Assembly (NCBI GenBank): GCA_018262815.1
Contig: JADFDN010000005.1
Coordinates: 1-49,346, forward strand
DNA from: Thiobacillus sp.
Lineage (GTDB): Bacteria > Pseudomonadota > Gammaproteobacteria > Burkholderiales > Thiobacillaceae
Direction: 5' to 3'
DNA length: 49,346 nucleotides
The notes under the pieces were generated by a model. It saw nothing but the letters and a program-made list of their open reading frames with translations, was not told where the DNA came from and did no database searches. The position numbers and the translations under genes were made by a program. Shown here in pieces: positions 15,988-24,464 of this stretch. Positions within the stretch are counted from its first letter, which is position 1. Every line of letters starts with the position of its first letter.

Positions 15988-17661
15988 ATGAAACTGTCCA
16001 TGCAGCACCTTCAGCATTACCAGCAGCTCGCCCGCCTGCTGTGGAAATACGGCCGTGCCGATGTCGTGGTGGGCGTCGGCATGGAGGATGCGATCGAAGG
16101 GGACGAGTCGGCGCCGCCGCATCCGGGCGGCGCCTCGCCGGAGGAACTGGCCGACGACCTGGAGGCGATGGGCCCGACCTACGTCAAGCTCGGCCAGGTG
16201 TTGTCGAGCCGGCCGGATCTGGTTCCCGCGCCCTACATTGCCGCGCTGTCGCGCCTGCACGACGGGGTAAAGCCGTTCCCCTTCGACGAAGTCGAACAGA
16301 TTGTGACGGACGAACTGGGCGTGCGGCTGTCGAAGGCGTTCTCGAGTTTCGACCACGTGCCGCTGGCGGCCGCTTCGCTGGGCCAGGTGCATGCGGCCAC
16401 GCTGCGCGACGGCCGCCAGGTGGTCGTCAAGGTCCAGCGCCCCGGGATCGAAAAGCAGATCGCCGAGGACATGGAGGTGCTGGGGGAGATCGCGGAATGG
16501 CTGGACGCCCATACCGAGTTCGGTCGCCGGCACCGCCTGCAATTGATCATCGAGGAGTTCCGGCTGGTCCTGAAGCAAGAGCTCGATTACGAACTCGAAG
16601 CCAACCATCTGCGGACCATGGCGAAGAACCTGGCGGGATTCAGGCGGATCTTCGTGCCGCAGCCGATCGCCAGCTATTCCACGCGCCGGGTGCTGACGAT
16701 GGAGCATGTGCGGGGGCGCAAGCTGACGGCGCTGGGGCCGCTCACCAGTCTGGAGATGCCGGGCGCTGAACTCGCGGAGGAGTTGTTCAGCGCCTATCTT
16801 AAACAGGTGCTGGTGGACGGACTGTTCCATGCCGATCCGCATCCGGGCAATGTGTTTCTCACCAGCGATCAGCGCATTGCGCTGCTCGACTTCGGCATGG
16901 TGGGCACCACGACGCCGGAGATGCAGGAGAAGCTGTTGAAGATCCTGATCGCCGTCAGCGAGGGCCAAAGCGAGGACGCCGCCTCGGTGGTGATCGGCAT
17001 GAGCCAGGTGGCCGAGGATTTCGACGAGGCCAGCCTGCGAAGGCGCATCGGGCAACTGGTGATCGAACAGCGCGATCTGGCGCTGGGAAACCTCAACGTC
17101 GGCAGGACGCTGCTCGAGGTCAGCGAATCGGCGGCGCGCGACGGCCTCTATGTGCCGAGCGAGCTCACACTGCTCGGCAAGACCCTGATGCAGCTGGACC
17201 AGATCGGCAAGATCCTCGATCCGCAGTTCGATCCCAACGCGGCGATACGCCGCAATGCGTCGGAAATCCTCGCCCAGCGGATGCGCAAGCAGGCGAGCCA
17301 GGGGAGCATGCTGAACTCGATCCTCGAGCTGCGCGATTTCGCGACGGCCTTGCCGTCGCGGCTCAACAAGATCATGGATGGCGTCGCCAATTCGGAGCTG
17401 GAGCTGAAAGTCCGCGCAGTCGACGCCGGCCTGGTGATGGAAGGCCTGCAGAAAATCGCCAACCGCATCGCGGCCGGCGTCATTCTCGCGGCCCTGATCG
17501 TCGGTGCCTCGCTGCTGATGCAGGTGCAGACACGGTTTCAGCTTTGGGGCTACCCCGGCCTGGCCATCCTCTGCTTCGTGGCGGCGGCAGCCGGCGGGTT
17601 CTGGCTGGTGATCGGCATCTTCATCCAGGACCACAAGGACAGGAAAAGAACGCGGCAATAA
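15988..17661 (+). CDS. UbiB/ABC1/AarF atypical kinase family protein
   Basis: A 557-aa member of the UbiB (COQ8/ABC1/AarF) family, which assists ubiquinone biosynthesis through an atypical kinase-like ATPase fold. The KxGQ motif is K67-L-G-Q70 in YVKLGQVLSSRPDL. The Ala-rich nucleotide loop AAASLGQVHAA is at about 127-137, followed by the lysine strand VVVKVQRPG, the catalytic-loop HADPHPGNV and the metal-binding LLDFGMVG. Two hydrophobic helices at the C-terminus (about 492-511 and 518-540) anchor it in the membrane. No other ubi gene is adjacent, so it may be a paralogue rather than the housekeeping ubiB. Confidence 0.88.
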   Translation: MKLSMQHLQHYQQLARLLWKYGRADVVVGVGMEDAIEGDESAPPHPGGASPEELADDLEAMGPTYVKLGQVLSSRPDLVPAPYIAALSRLHDGVKPFPFDEVEQIVTDELGVRLSKAFSSFDHVPLAAASLGQVHAATLRDGRQVVVKVQRPGIEKQIAEDMEVLGEIAEWLDAHTEFGRRHRLQLIIEEFRLVLKQELDYELEANHLRTMAKNLAGFRRIFVPQPIASYSTRRVLTMEHVRGRKLTALGPLTSLEMPGAELAEELFSAYLKQVLVDGLFHADPHPGNVFLTSDQRIALLDFGMVGTTTPEMQEKLLKILIAVSEGQSEDAASVVIGMSQVAEDFDEASLRRRIGQLVIEQRDLALGNLNVGRTLLEVSESAARDGLYVPSELTLLGKTLMQLDQIGKILDPQFDPNAAIRRNASEILAQRMRKQASQGSMLNSILELRDFATALPSRLNKIMDGVANSELELKVRAVDAGLVMEGLQKIANRIAAGVILAALIVGASLLMQVQTRFQLWGYPGLAILCFVAAAAGGFWLVIGIFIQDHKDRKRTRQ

Positions 17662-17674
17662 TGCGGGCAGACAC
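17652..17674. repeat. Dispersed repeat copy overlapping the ubiB-like stop codon
   Basis: GCGGCAATAATGCGGGCAGA and the following CAC match 946-969 with one deleted base and one substitution. The copy supplies the UbiB-like stop codon and the leader of the next gene, whose ATG begins directly after it. Confidence 0.5.
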
Positions 17675-18061
17675 ATGACTGAGTTGAAATCCTTTCGCGC
17701 GGCCGCTCTGGGCACCTTGTTCGCGGCGCTCTCGGGCGCACCGCTCCATGCGGCGCCCTTGCCGCTGTCCGCCCGCGGCGAGATCGATGGCCTGCTGTCG
17801 CGACTTGCTGCCTCGGACTGCCAGTTCAAGCGCAACGGCAGCTGGCATTCCGCAGCGGAAGCGCAGTCGCATCTGCGCCGCAAGCTGGACTACCTGATGG
17901 ACCGCGGCGCGGTCGCCAGCGCGGAGCAGTTCATCGAGCGCGCGGCCAGCCGCAGCAGCATGAGCGGCCAGGCCTATCAGGTGAGGTGCGGCAGCCATGC
18001 CCCGGTGGCGAGCGCGGCCTGGCTGCGTGCCCAGCTGCAGGACCTGCGTGCCGGGAAATGA
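17675..18061 (+). CDS. DUF5329 family periplasmic protein
   Basis: A 128-aa exported protein related to E. coli YfeK (DUF5329). A signal peptide ends PLHAAPLPL. The family pattern is clear: LLSRLAASDCQFKRNGSWHSAAEAQSHLRRKL, AEQFIERAASRSSMSGQAYQVRC. The two Cys would form a disulfide. Function is unknown. It follows the UbiB-like gene by 13 bases on the same strand and may share its transcript. Confidence 0.85.
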   Translation: MTELKSFRAAALGTLFAALSGAPLHAAPLPLSARGEIDGLLSRLAASDCQFKRNGSWHSAAEAQSHLRRKLDYLMDRGAVASAEQFIERAASRSSMSGQAYQVRCGSHAPVASAAWLRAQLQDLRAGK

Positions 18062-18174
18062 CAATCCCGGGGCATCGGCCGGCCTTGCCCTGAAAAACCT
18101 ATAATCGCCTGACCCGAAGTAAACTCGGGCCATTCGCGCTGACCTTCTCCTATGGACCATCTGGCCCCGCCCTT

Positions 18175-18606
18175 ATGAAGCCCTGTCTGATCCTGCTAGC
18201 CGTCTTGTTCGCCGTGCCGGCTTCTGCCGGCGTCTACAAATGGACGGACGCGCAAGGCCGCGTCCATTACAGCGATTCGCCGCCTGCCGCGGCCAGGACC
18301 ACCCAGATCAAGCTGCAGACCTATACCGGCCCGGTCCAGGTTAGCCAGGCCGTCGGAGCGGACAGCGGCGTGACGATCTACACGACCGAGTGGTGCGGGG
18401 TATGTCAGCGCGCCAAGGCATTTTTCAGGCAGAACGGGGTGCCGTTCCGCGAGTGGGACGTGGAAAAAACGGAGTATGGCGCGATCAAGTTCAGGCAGCT
18501 GGGCGGCAGCGGTGTACCGGTGATCACCGTCGGTTCGGAGAAGATGATGGGCTTCGATGCCAACCGCTTCATGAGCTTGTGGAAGAGCGCGCAAAGCAGG
18601 CAATGA
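18175..18606 (+). CDS. Exported DUF4124-glutaredoxin fusion protein
   Basis: A 143-aa protein with a signal peptide (ending PASAGVYKW), a short DUF4124 module (VYKWTDAQGRVHYSDSPP) and a glutaredoxin domain starting VTIYTTEWCGVCQRAKAFF. The redox motif is CGVC, the cis-proline is in GGSGVPVITVG, and GFDANRF closes the fold. Export of a glutaredoxin suggests thiol work on periplasmic proteins, though periplasm lacks glutathione reductase. There is no Shine-Dalgarno at the ATG. An eight-codon open frame (18152-18178) ends over the start codon in ATGA, and a TATAAT box lies at 18100-18105. Confidence 0.87.
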   Translation: MKPCLILLAVLFAVPASAGVYKWTDAQGRVHYSDSPPAAARTTQIKLQTYTGPVQVSQAVGADSGVTIYTTEWCGVCQRAKAFFRQNGVPFREWDVEKTEYGAIKFRQLGGSGVPVITVGSEKMMGFDANRFMSLWKSAQSRQ

Positions 18607-18800
18607 CCCGCCGCGAGCCCGGATCGAAAGGGTGGGCGCGCAGCCGTTGAATCGACAAAAATCGCGGCGCTCATGCCGAGCGCTTTCGGGAATGCCTGAG
18701 GGGCGAACGGTCGAGACACGCGCGTGGCAATGTTTCGTTGTAATCTGCACCCGGTTCACCCGAAACACCCCCGGTTCCTGTCGTCCATCAGGAGGAAGTC

Positions 18801-19271
18801 ATGCTCAAGACACTCGTTCCATCACTCATCGCTCTGACGCTGGCAGGCTCGGCGTTGGCATCCGACGTCACCTATCGCAAGGACATTCGCCCGCTGTGGG
18901 AAGCCAAATGCTCGGCGTGCCACGGTGCGAAATCGCCCTACCTCGGCGAATTCCTGGAGAACACCGACAAGTACAAGAAAATGATGAAGGGCCCGCGCAT
19001 GGATACCTATGCGGACCTGATCTTTTTTGTGGGCTGGCCGGATACCGGGGCGATCATGCGCCGGCTCGACGACGGCAAGAACACCAAGGACGGCAAGCCG
19101 GGCAACATGTATCAGTATCTCGGCGCGACGGATGACGAACGGAAGAAGAACTTCGAGCTTTTCAAGGCGTGGGTCGGCGAAGAGGCCTGGACTCACAAGC
19201 GCTGGGACAAGAAGGGGGACATGCCCGGCGTGACGAAGGAGGAGTTGTCGAAGATGAAGCTCAAGTATTGA
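18801..19271 (+). CDS. Periplasmic c-type cytochrome
   Basis: A 156-aa mono-heme cytochrome. AGGAGGAAG precedes ATG. A signal peptide ends ALA, followed by SDVTYRKDIRPLWEAKCSACH, with heme attachment at CSACH 37-41. Several Met residues (KKMMKGPRM and later DMPGV) are candidates for the distal ligand. The opening VTYRKDIRPLWEAKC is the form found in cytochromes fused or coupled to metal or sulfur oxidation systems, but no such partner is beside it. It faces the convergent alternative oxidase gene. Confidence 0.88.
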   Translation: MLKTLVPSLIALTLAGSALASDVTYRKDIRPLWEAKCSACHGAKSPYLGEFLENTDKYKKMMKGPRMDTYADLIFFVGWPDTGAIMRRLDDGKNTKDGKPGNMYQYLGATDDERKKNFELFKAWVGEEAWTHKRWDKKGDMPGVTKEELSKMKLKY

Positions 19272-19341
19272 ACGAATCCTGGAGCCGTCGCCGGCGGCCG
19301 GCTTCAGGAGCGACCCGTCCCCGATACGGCGCGAACCTGTC

Positions 19342-19974
19342 TCAGGACGGCGACAGCGTGTCAGCAAAGGCATGGTTGACATCGCGGTGGCGGGCCTCGT
19401 CTGCGCGGACGGCCAGGATGACCTCGCGGAGCCGGGCGTCGGGCATCAGCTTCCAGTAATCGATGGCGATCCGGGGTGCCGGGACGTTGGCACAGGCGCC
19501 CGAATCCACACGCGCAAGGTACTCGGTATAGCTCTGGACGGCTTCTTCCTCGAGGTAAGCCGCAACCCGATGCGCGGTCTTGGGCGAGATCAGATACATC
19601 AGAAAGAAGAAATTGAAGAAGGCGCCCTGGGCGAGCACCACCAGCACACGCTCCAGCCGCGTCGGCCGTGCAATATGAATGAAGGTCATCAGATGCATGC
19701 GTTCATTCTCGGCTTCGTCCAGCAGCGCATGAATCCAGCCATGATCGCTTTCCATCCTGCGCAGCGCGCGCAAATGCTGCAGCGTTCCCCCCACCATGCC
19801 CGGTACCGCCGCAATGGTCTCGAGCACCACGGCGCGATGGCCGTATCGGCGCGCAAAAAATGCGTCGGCGAACACGCGCATGAACTGGACGAAGCCCCAT
19901 GCAATCCGGTCGCGACGGTCTCGCGGCGCGACGTGCCGGGCAGGCGGAGAGGGGGTGAGCAGGTCTGGATTCAT
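19342..19974 (-). CDS. aox: Alternative oxidase (ubiquinol:oxygen di-iron oxidase)
   Basis: A 210-aa alternative oxidase that passes electrons from ubiquinol to oxygen without pumping protons. All di-iron ligand motifs are present: LET with Glu52, NERMH with Glu91 and His94, [13 protein letters not shown] with the third Glu at about 143, and DEARH with Glu193 and His196. Hydrophobic surface helices are suited to monotopic membrane binding. The ATG at 19974 was preferred; it has little ribosome-binding sequence. AOX is scattered in bacteria and unusual in this setting. No regulator of AOX or nitric oxide genes is next to it. Confidence 0.92.
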   Translation of the reverse strand: MNPDLLTPSPPARHVAPRDRRDRIAWGFVQFMRVFADAFFARRYGHRAVVLETIAAVPGMVGGTLQHLRALRRMESDHGWIHALLDEAENERMHLMTFIHIARPTRLERVLVVLAQGAFFNFFFLMYLISPKTAHRVAAYLEEEAVQSYTEYLARVDSGACANVPAPRIAIDYWKLMPDARLREVILAVRADEARHRDVNHAFADTLSPS

Positions 19975-20194
19975 GCGGGATGCAATGCCGGCGCGGCGAT
20001 GGAAGCTGTCCTGAACCACTGGACAACCCGGCACACGGCGCAGTTCCTCGGCCCGTCCGGCCCCGGCATGCGCGCCAGAACGGATACGCGGAATATCCGA
20101 TTGTGTATGCCGGAGATTGGCCTAAAAAGATAAGTCCTGAGCCGGCGGCGATTCCTGTTCGGCTCTTTCCGGACGACTCCAGAGGACCCCAATC

Positions 20195-20611
20195 ATGCGA
20201 AACATACATATCGATTACCGTGGATCGGACCACGGCTTCCAGGCCGCCAGCCTGCTGGCGAAAGATGCCGCGAAGGAAAACCGGATGAAGGATCCGACCA
20301 TCGTGGCCTGGCATCAAAGCAGTACGCTGGGGGAAACGCCGCACTACGAAGGCGCCAACCCGGAGACCTGGTGGGAAAAATACGGCGAGGGCAACGGCGG
20401 CAGCCTGGAAGTCAGCGTGGGGGACGACTACCAGTTCATCATGATGGATGCGCGGGGCTACGAAACGGTCGGCGAGCTGCCGCTGCGCAACCTGACTGAC
20501 AGCGAGGGCAATCAGTATCTGTGCTACACGCCGCTTCAGGGCAAGGACTCCGCGGTGCCCCGGCAGGACGCCTGCGCGCTGCTGGACGGCTGGCTGGCCG
20601 ACCAGTACTGA
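20195..20611 (+). CDS. Hypothetical protein, possibly AF1514/DUF5619-like
   Basis: A 138-aa soluble protein. The layout, with DPTIVAWHQSSTLGETPHYEG followed by a WW-containing helix (PETWWEKYGEG), GGSLEVSVGDDYQFIMMDA and a charged tail, recalls the uncharacterised AF1514 family, but the match is from memory. No signal or membrane segment. Two Cys are in the second half. It is transcribed alone from a promoter region with GCCTAAAAAGATAAG upstream. Function unknown. Confidence 0.65.
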   Translation: MRNIHIDYRGSDHGFQAASLLAKDAAKENRMKDPTIVAWHQSSTLGETPHYEGANPETWWEKYGEGNGGSLEVSVGDDYQFIMMDARGYETVGELPLRNLTDSEGNQYLCYTPLQGKDSAVPRQDACALLDGWLADQY

Positions 20612-20641
20612 GCGGGCCCGGTGCTGAACGGGGGATCGACA

Positions 20642-20670
20642 CCCGGCTGCCCGAAAGGCGGTAAGCCGGG
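20642..20670. terminator. Possible hairpin between convergent genes
   Basis: CCCGGCT at 20642-20648 pairs with AGCCGGG at 20664-20670. It lies between the stops of two converging genes. There is no T-run, so this is a weak call. Confidence 0.35.
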
Positions 20671-20691
20671 CGGGGCCACCGCGCGCAACGC

Positions 20692-21279
20692 TCAGGCGTC
20701 GAATATTTCGTAATCGATCGGCTTGAAGCTGAAATTGTTGGACTGCTCGGCGGAGCAGGCTGTCAGGCCGACGATCAAGTCCATTTGCGCGACGAAATCC
20801 ACGTAGTCTCCCGCCTTGCTTCGCGGCGGCCTGACTGCGATCTCGCCGGTTTCGCCGTTGACGTCGACGTTCATGAAGATGTTGAACGTGACCGGGATCT
20901 GGTCGGGCGTGATGCCGAAAGGCGCAAGGGCCTCTGACAGGTTGCCGTGGCAGCCGCGATGCGGATGCTCGTGGCCGTAGATGATGCGGAAGGTGTCGGC
21001 GGAGCAGGGCGTCAGCAGGAAATCGTGGCGCCGCACGCGATCCTCGCCGATCCGGAACATCGGCGTGCTGCGGTTGGAGTACAGGATGTCGCCCGTCGTC
21101 AGGAATAGCCGGGAGGCGTAATCCAGGGTGCGGCCCGAGGACAGGTATTCCTGCCTGTCGTCCCGGTTGAACGCGATCAGGTCGGAGACCTGCTCGCCCC
21201 GGGGGTCGGTGACCCGGAGCCGCTGCCCGGCGCGGAGTTCGAATGCCACGCCCGAGCGGGGGGGGATTTCAGCGCGCAT
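20692..21279 (-). CDS. DUF1989 (urea carboxylase-associated) family protein
   Basis: A 195-aa soluble protein of the DUF1989 family. Relatives sit with urea carboxylase or act in guanidine breakdown as carboxyguanidine deiminase subunits. Family blocks are FELRAGQRLRVTDPRGEQVSDL, SNRSTPMF, the metal-site-like PHRGCHGNLSEALAPFG, PVTFNIFMNVDVN and DLIVGLTACSAEQSNNF. His/Cys residues in GHEHPHRGC and TACS are candidate metal ligands. The start lies 11 bases inside the upstream N-hydroxylase-like gene, so the two are translated together. No urea carboxylase is in the window; the substrate is unknown. Confidence 0.87.
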   Translation of the reverse strand: MRAEIPPRSGVAFELRAGQRLRVTDPRGEQVSDLIAFNRDDRQEYLSSGRTLDYASRLFLTTGDILYSNRSTPMFRIGEDRVRRHDFLLTPCSADTFRIIYGHEHPHRGCHGNLSEALAPFGITPDQIPVTFNIFMNVDVNGETGEIAVRPPRSKAGDYVDFVAQMDLIVGLTACSAEQSNNFSFKPIDYEIFDA

Positions 21280-21961
21280 GGAACGGGCACCTCCATTGAT
21301 CGTCCACGGCGCGCCCGCTGTACTGACGGGCCTCGGAGCTGCTGCCGAACTGTTTGAGCATGGGGTTGCGGGTTCCTTCCAGTTGGGTGTCGCGTTGGAT
21401 GATGGTGTCGCGGATCGGCACGTACTTGCCCTCGCTTCGCAGGCGTTCGAATTGATCGTGAAGATTGAACACCAGCGCAGGGCGGGCAAAGCGGCGTGCG
21501 GTCCGGCTCGCGCCAGGATGCAGGCCTACGACATAGTATCCGCGTCCGCCCAGGCTGAAGCTGAAATCCGCTGACGCCGGGTCCTTGCTGACCCGCGGAT
21601 CCCATCCGAAGTGGACCGCGTCTGCATCATGCAGGCGTTGCAGATACCGCCACAGCGCGGCTTCGAATGAAGCTTCCGTCTGCGTCCCGGGCTGGCGGAA
21701 CAGGACGACCGCACTCCGGAACAGGGTCGAATCACTGTCGTAATCCTGGCTGAAACGCTGCAGGAAAACCAGGACCGAATCGGACGGCGCGCCCCGCAGA
21801 TCGCTCTCGATCCGATACTGGATCTGTCCCCGGTTCAATGCCGATTTCGCGCCTACGCACGGAAATGCGTCGGCGGCAATGAACGCTTCGAAGCGGTCGA
21901 TCAGCTCCTCATCCGGAGTCGCTGCAACGGGTGCGCGTGATTGCCGTGATTGCATGGGCAT
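21269..21961 (-). CDS. YqcI/YcgG (GntA/DcsA-like) heme-dependent N-hydroxylase family protein
   Basis: A 230-aa protein of the YqcI/YcgG family. Characterised relatives (GntA in guanitoxin and DcsA in D-cycloserine synthesis) are heme enzymes that N-hydroxylate arginine-type guanidino groups. The opening FPCVGAKSALNRGQIQYRI and the terminal DDQWRCPFHAR are family signatures; GGRGYYVVGLHPGASRTARRF is the central block. It is soluble. The stop overlaps the DUF1989 start by 11 bases. No peptide or toxin biosynthesis genes surround it, so the natural substrate is open. Confidence 0.82.
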   Translation of the reverse strand: MPMQSRQSRAPVAATPDEELIDRFEAFIAADAFPCVGAKSALNRGQIQYRIESDLRGAPSDSVLVFLQRFSQDYDSDSTLFRSAVVLFRQPGTQTEASFEAALWRYLQRLHDADAVHFGWDPRVSKDPASADFSFSLGGRGYYVVGLHPGASRTARRFARPALVFNLHDQFERLRSEGKYVPIRDTIIQRDTQLEGTRNPMLKQFGSSSEARQYSGRAVDDQWRCPFHAR

Positions 21962-22091
21962 AACCGCCTTCCTTCACTGGATTGTTGGATAGTCCAAGCC
22001 TAAATTGCACGGCGGCTGCGAAGAGTCGTCCTTGGACGACGCGGCGTGTAGGAAACGACTGAAGTGCAGCGTAGCGTTCAGATGATCCGCG

Positions 22092-22421
22092 TTACACGGT
22101 CATCCTGCGGCATTCGTCGGCACAGCGTCGACACGCCTCGGCGCATTCCTGGCAATGCGCATGCTGATGTTGAGCGCATTCCTTGGCGCACGCTTCGCAG
22201 ACCTGGGCGCACAAGCCGCAGAGCGCGCCGGCAAATTCGCTGCCCCGCGCCATGTAGGCAGCGCTGAGCCGGCAGATTTCGGCGCAGTCGATGTCCAACG
22301 CGATGCAGCGTGCCATGGGCTTCGGGTCGGGTTCGTGCAGGCATGCCGTGGCACAGTGATCGCAGGCGGCGGCGCATTCGTTGCAGGCCTCGATGCAGCT
22401 TGCAAATTGGGTATGGGACAT
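22092..22421 (-). CDS. Cys-rich four-helix bundle copper-binding protein (DUF326/Csp3-like)
   Basis: A 109-aa cytoplasmic protein with 19 Cys arranged as CxxxC and CxxC helix repeats (ASCIEACNECAAACDHCATAC, then LCGLCAQVCEACAKEC). This is the DUF326 family, whose Csp proteins store many Cu(I) ions inside a four-helix bundle. AAAGGAG lies eight bases before ATG. There is no signal peptide, which matches the cytosolic Csp3 type. No copper regulator or exporter is adjacent. Confidence 0.92.
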   Translation of the reverse strand: MSHTQFASCIEACNECAAACDHCATACLHEPDPKPMARCIALDIDCAEICRLSAAYMARGSEFAGALCGLCAQVCEACAKECAQHQHAHCQECAEACRRCADECRRMTV

Positions 22422-22670
22422 GGGGCGCACTCCTTTCTGATGTTCAGCCCGCGTTCACGGCACATGCCGGATGCGGCCTGGGTGGGCAATGTGGCTTGCG
22501 TCCGAAGGCGGTTTCCGGTCTTCACTCCATTCGAAGAGCCGGTCGCGATCGACAGGTGACATGCTGGCCGGAGTCGGCTGCCTGCAGTATCGGAACCGCG
22601 CGCGTTCGCGCGTCAGACGGGATGAAGTCGGGGAATCGGCGCGCGCCTGCCATGGGCAGAACAGGAATCG

Positions 22671-23135
22671 CTAAACCGGCTTGGCGACCATCAGGTAGAA
22701 CACCGCGATAAACGCGAACAGTGCGGGAAAGCCCAGCGCCACCCAGAGGCGGAAATGGCGCCAGTATTCGGGCGGCAGATCGGTCCCTTGCACGGCGGCA
22801 CGATGGGCGCTATCGCGCATCCGGATCTGCAGCGCCACCACCGGCAGCCAGCACGCCACGGCGACCAGATACAGCACGATGGACCATGCGAGCCAGCCGC
22901 TGCGCAGCGTGATGCCGGCCAGGTGCGCGAGATAGAAGCCGCTCAGCGGCTGCAGGACGATGGTGGGCGCGGTGAAGATCCAGTCCGCGATGACCACGTA
23001 GCGGGTGACGAAAGCGACGGTGTGCGGCTGCCGCCCCAGGCTCGCGAACAGCAGATAGAAAGCTGAGCCGATGCCGGTGCCGAACAGCAGCGTGGACGAC
23101 AGGATATGCAGCCATTTCACGATCAGGTATTCCAT
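22671..23135 (-). CDS. DUF2269 family integral membrane protein
   Basis: A 154-aa protein with four hydrophobic helices (about 4-29, 44-66, 78-102, 127-148). The family-typical start KWLHILSSTLLFGTGIGSAFY and FTAPTIVLQPLSGFYL are present. Function unknown. It starts three bases after the stop of the SDR-DoxX fusion, so it is the second gene of that operon. Confidence 0.87.
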   Translation of the reverse strand: MEYLIVKWLHILSSTLLFGTGIGSAFYLLFASLGRQPHTVAFVTRYVVIADWIFTAPTIVLQPLSGFYLAHLAGITLRSGWLAWSIVLYLVAVACWLPVVALQIRMRDSAHRAAVQGTDLPPEYWRHFRLWVALGFPALFAFIAVFYLMVAKPV

Positions 23136-23138
23136 CCC

Positions 23139-24416
23139 TCATTCCTCCAGCTGGTACAGCAACCAGATCGCCGCCAGCATCGGCAGGTTCTTCAGGAGGG
23201 GACCGTAGGGGTGCGCCCAGAACTCGGGCAGATACGCCGTGATGATCACGGTGTAGACGCCGATGAGCGCGATCTGGATCAGCCACAGCAGCCGGCGCCG
23301 GCGCAGCGCGAGGGTCGCCGCGCCCAGCGCGAAATCCAGGCCGGCGGCGCCAATCAGCATCGCCGGGGCGAGCGTTGCCGGCACGCCGGTACGGTGCAGA
23401 AGTTCGAGACTGTCCGCGACGGGATAGACCCACAGCGAAACGACGCCGGTGACGATCCATACCAGCGCAATCGATACGCGCAGCAAGGGCAGCAGGACGG
23501 CCAGGCGCGCCTGGACGCGTTCCCCGGATGCGGCGTCGGGCCGGATGAACTGCGCCGGTGTGCGCGGCGCGCGTCCCAGCAGGGACGCGAATGGCGCGGC
23601 ATCCGCGGTGTTGCCGCGGTTCAGCATCGACAGGCTGTCGGGGTCGGCCAGGCTGCCGGGAAGATGCGAGGCCAGGCGGACCGCAGCCTGTGCCAGCGGC
23701 ATCGGGATGACGATGAAGCGCGCCTTCCCCAGCCCCATTTGCTGCCGCAGCGCAGCGAGGTAGTCGCGCAGAGACAGCGCCCGCGGCCCCACAGCTGCGA
23801 TGCGTGCGGGCGGGTGAGCCGAGTCGAGCACGGCCCGCACCGCATCGGTCAGGTCGTCGATATGGACGGGCTGGAGCGGCTGCCCGCCATGGCCCGGCAG
23901 CGGGATCAGCGGCAAGGCGGCCCACTGCTGCAGCATCCTGGCGCTCGCCCCGCCAGGTCCGTACACCAGTGAAGGCTGGATCACCGTCGCCGTGACGGGC
24001 AGGCTCAGCAAGACGTCGTCCGCGCGCTTCTTGCTGAGGTGGTAGCGCGTGCGCGCGTCGGCATCGGCGCCCAGTGCGGAGATCTGGATGACGCGCGAAA
24101 CGCCGGCACGCGCCGCAGCTTGAAACAAGGCGATCGGCGCATGTTCATGCAGGGACTCGAAACGCTGGCCGGCCGTTTCCCGCAGGATGCCTGCCGCATT
24201 GATGACCGCGTCGACATCCGCAAGGCGGGGCAACCAGACCTCTGGTGTGTGGTCGCGGTTGAAGTCGGCCTCGACCCACTGCACCGAGGGCGCGGCCGGC
24301 GGCGGGGATGAACGGTGAACGGCGCGCACCGTGTGGCCTGCCGCCACGAGGGCGTCGAGCAGGTGACGGCCGAGAAAACCGGTGGCGCCGGTCAGCAGGA
24401 TCAACATGGCAGGCAT
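23139..24416 (-). CDS. Fusion of NAD(P)-binding epimerase/SDR and DoxX-like membrane domain
   Basis: A 425-aa protein. The N-terminal half is an extended short-chain dehydrogenase fold with LLTGATGFLGRHLL (nucleotide loop) and the catalytic-region YHLSKKRADD with Tyr and Lys. The C-terminal part (about 300-425) has four membrane helices like DoxX proteins. This architecture is known in proteobacteria; it may work on a quinone or lipid head group. ATGs at 24416 and 24407 are both possible and neither has a strong ribosome-binding site. It heads a two-gene operon with DUF2269 and is divergent from the 165-aa protein. Confidence 0.87.
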   Translation of the reverse strand: MPAMLILLTGATGFLGRHLLDALVAAGHTVRAVHRSSPPPAAPSVQWVEADFNRDHTPEVWLPRLADVDAVINAAGILRETAGQRFESLHEHAPIALFQAAARAGVSRVIQISALGADADARTRYHLSKKRADDVLLSLPVTATVIQPSLVYGPGGASARMLQQWAALPLIPLPGHGGQPLQPVHIDDLTDAVRAVLDSAHPPARIAAVGPRALSLRDYLAALRQQMGLGKARFIVIPMPLAQAAVRLASHLPGSLADPDSLSMLNRGNTADAAPFASLLGRAPRTPAQFIRPDAASGERVQARLAVLLPLLRVSIALVWIVTGVVSLWVYPVADSLELLHRTGVPATLAPAMLIGAAGLDFALGAATLALRRRRLLWLIQIALIGVYTVIITAYLPEFWAHPYGPLLKNLPMLAAIWLLYQLEE

Positions 24417-24464
24417 TCGGTCTAAGCTGTATCAATGGATATCCCACCCTATCAGGAGGTTCCC

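Noticed and set aside
15361-17883. 840-aa open frame on the minus strand opposite ubiB
   Set aside because: It is the antisense shadow of a GC-rich gene; the ubiB frame has clear kinase motifs and the antisense protein is Gln/His/Arg-rich without any.
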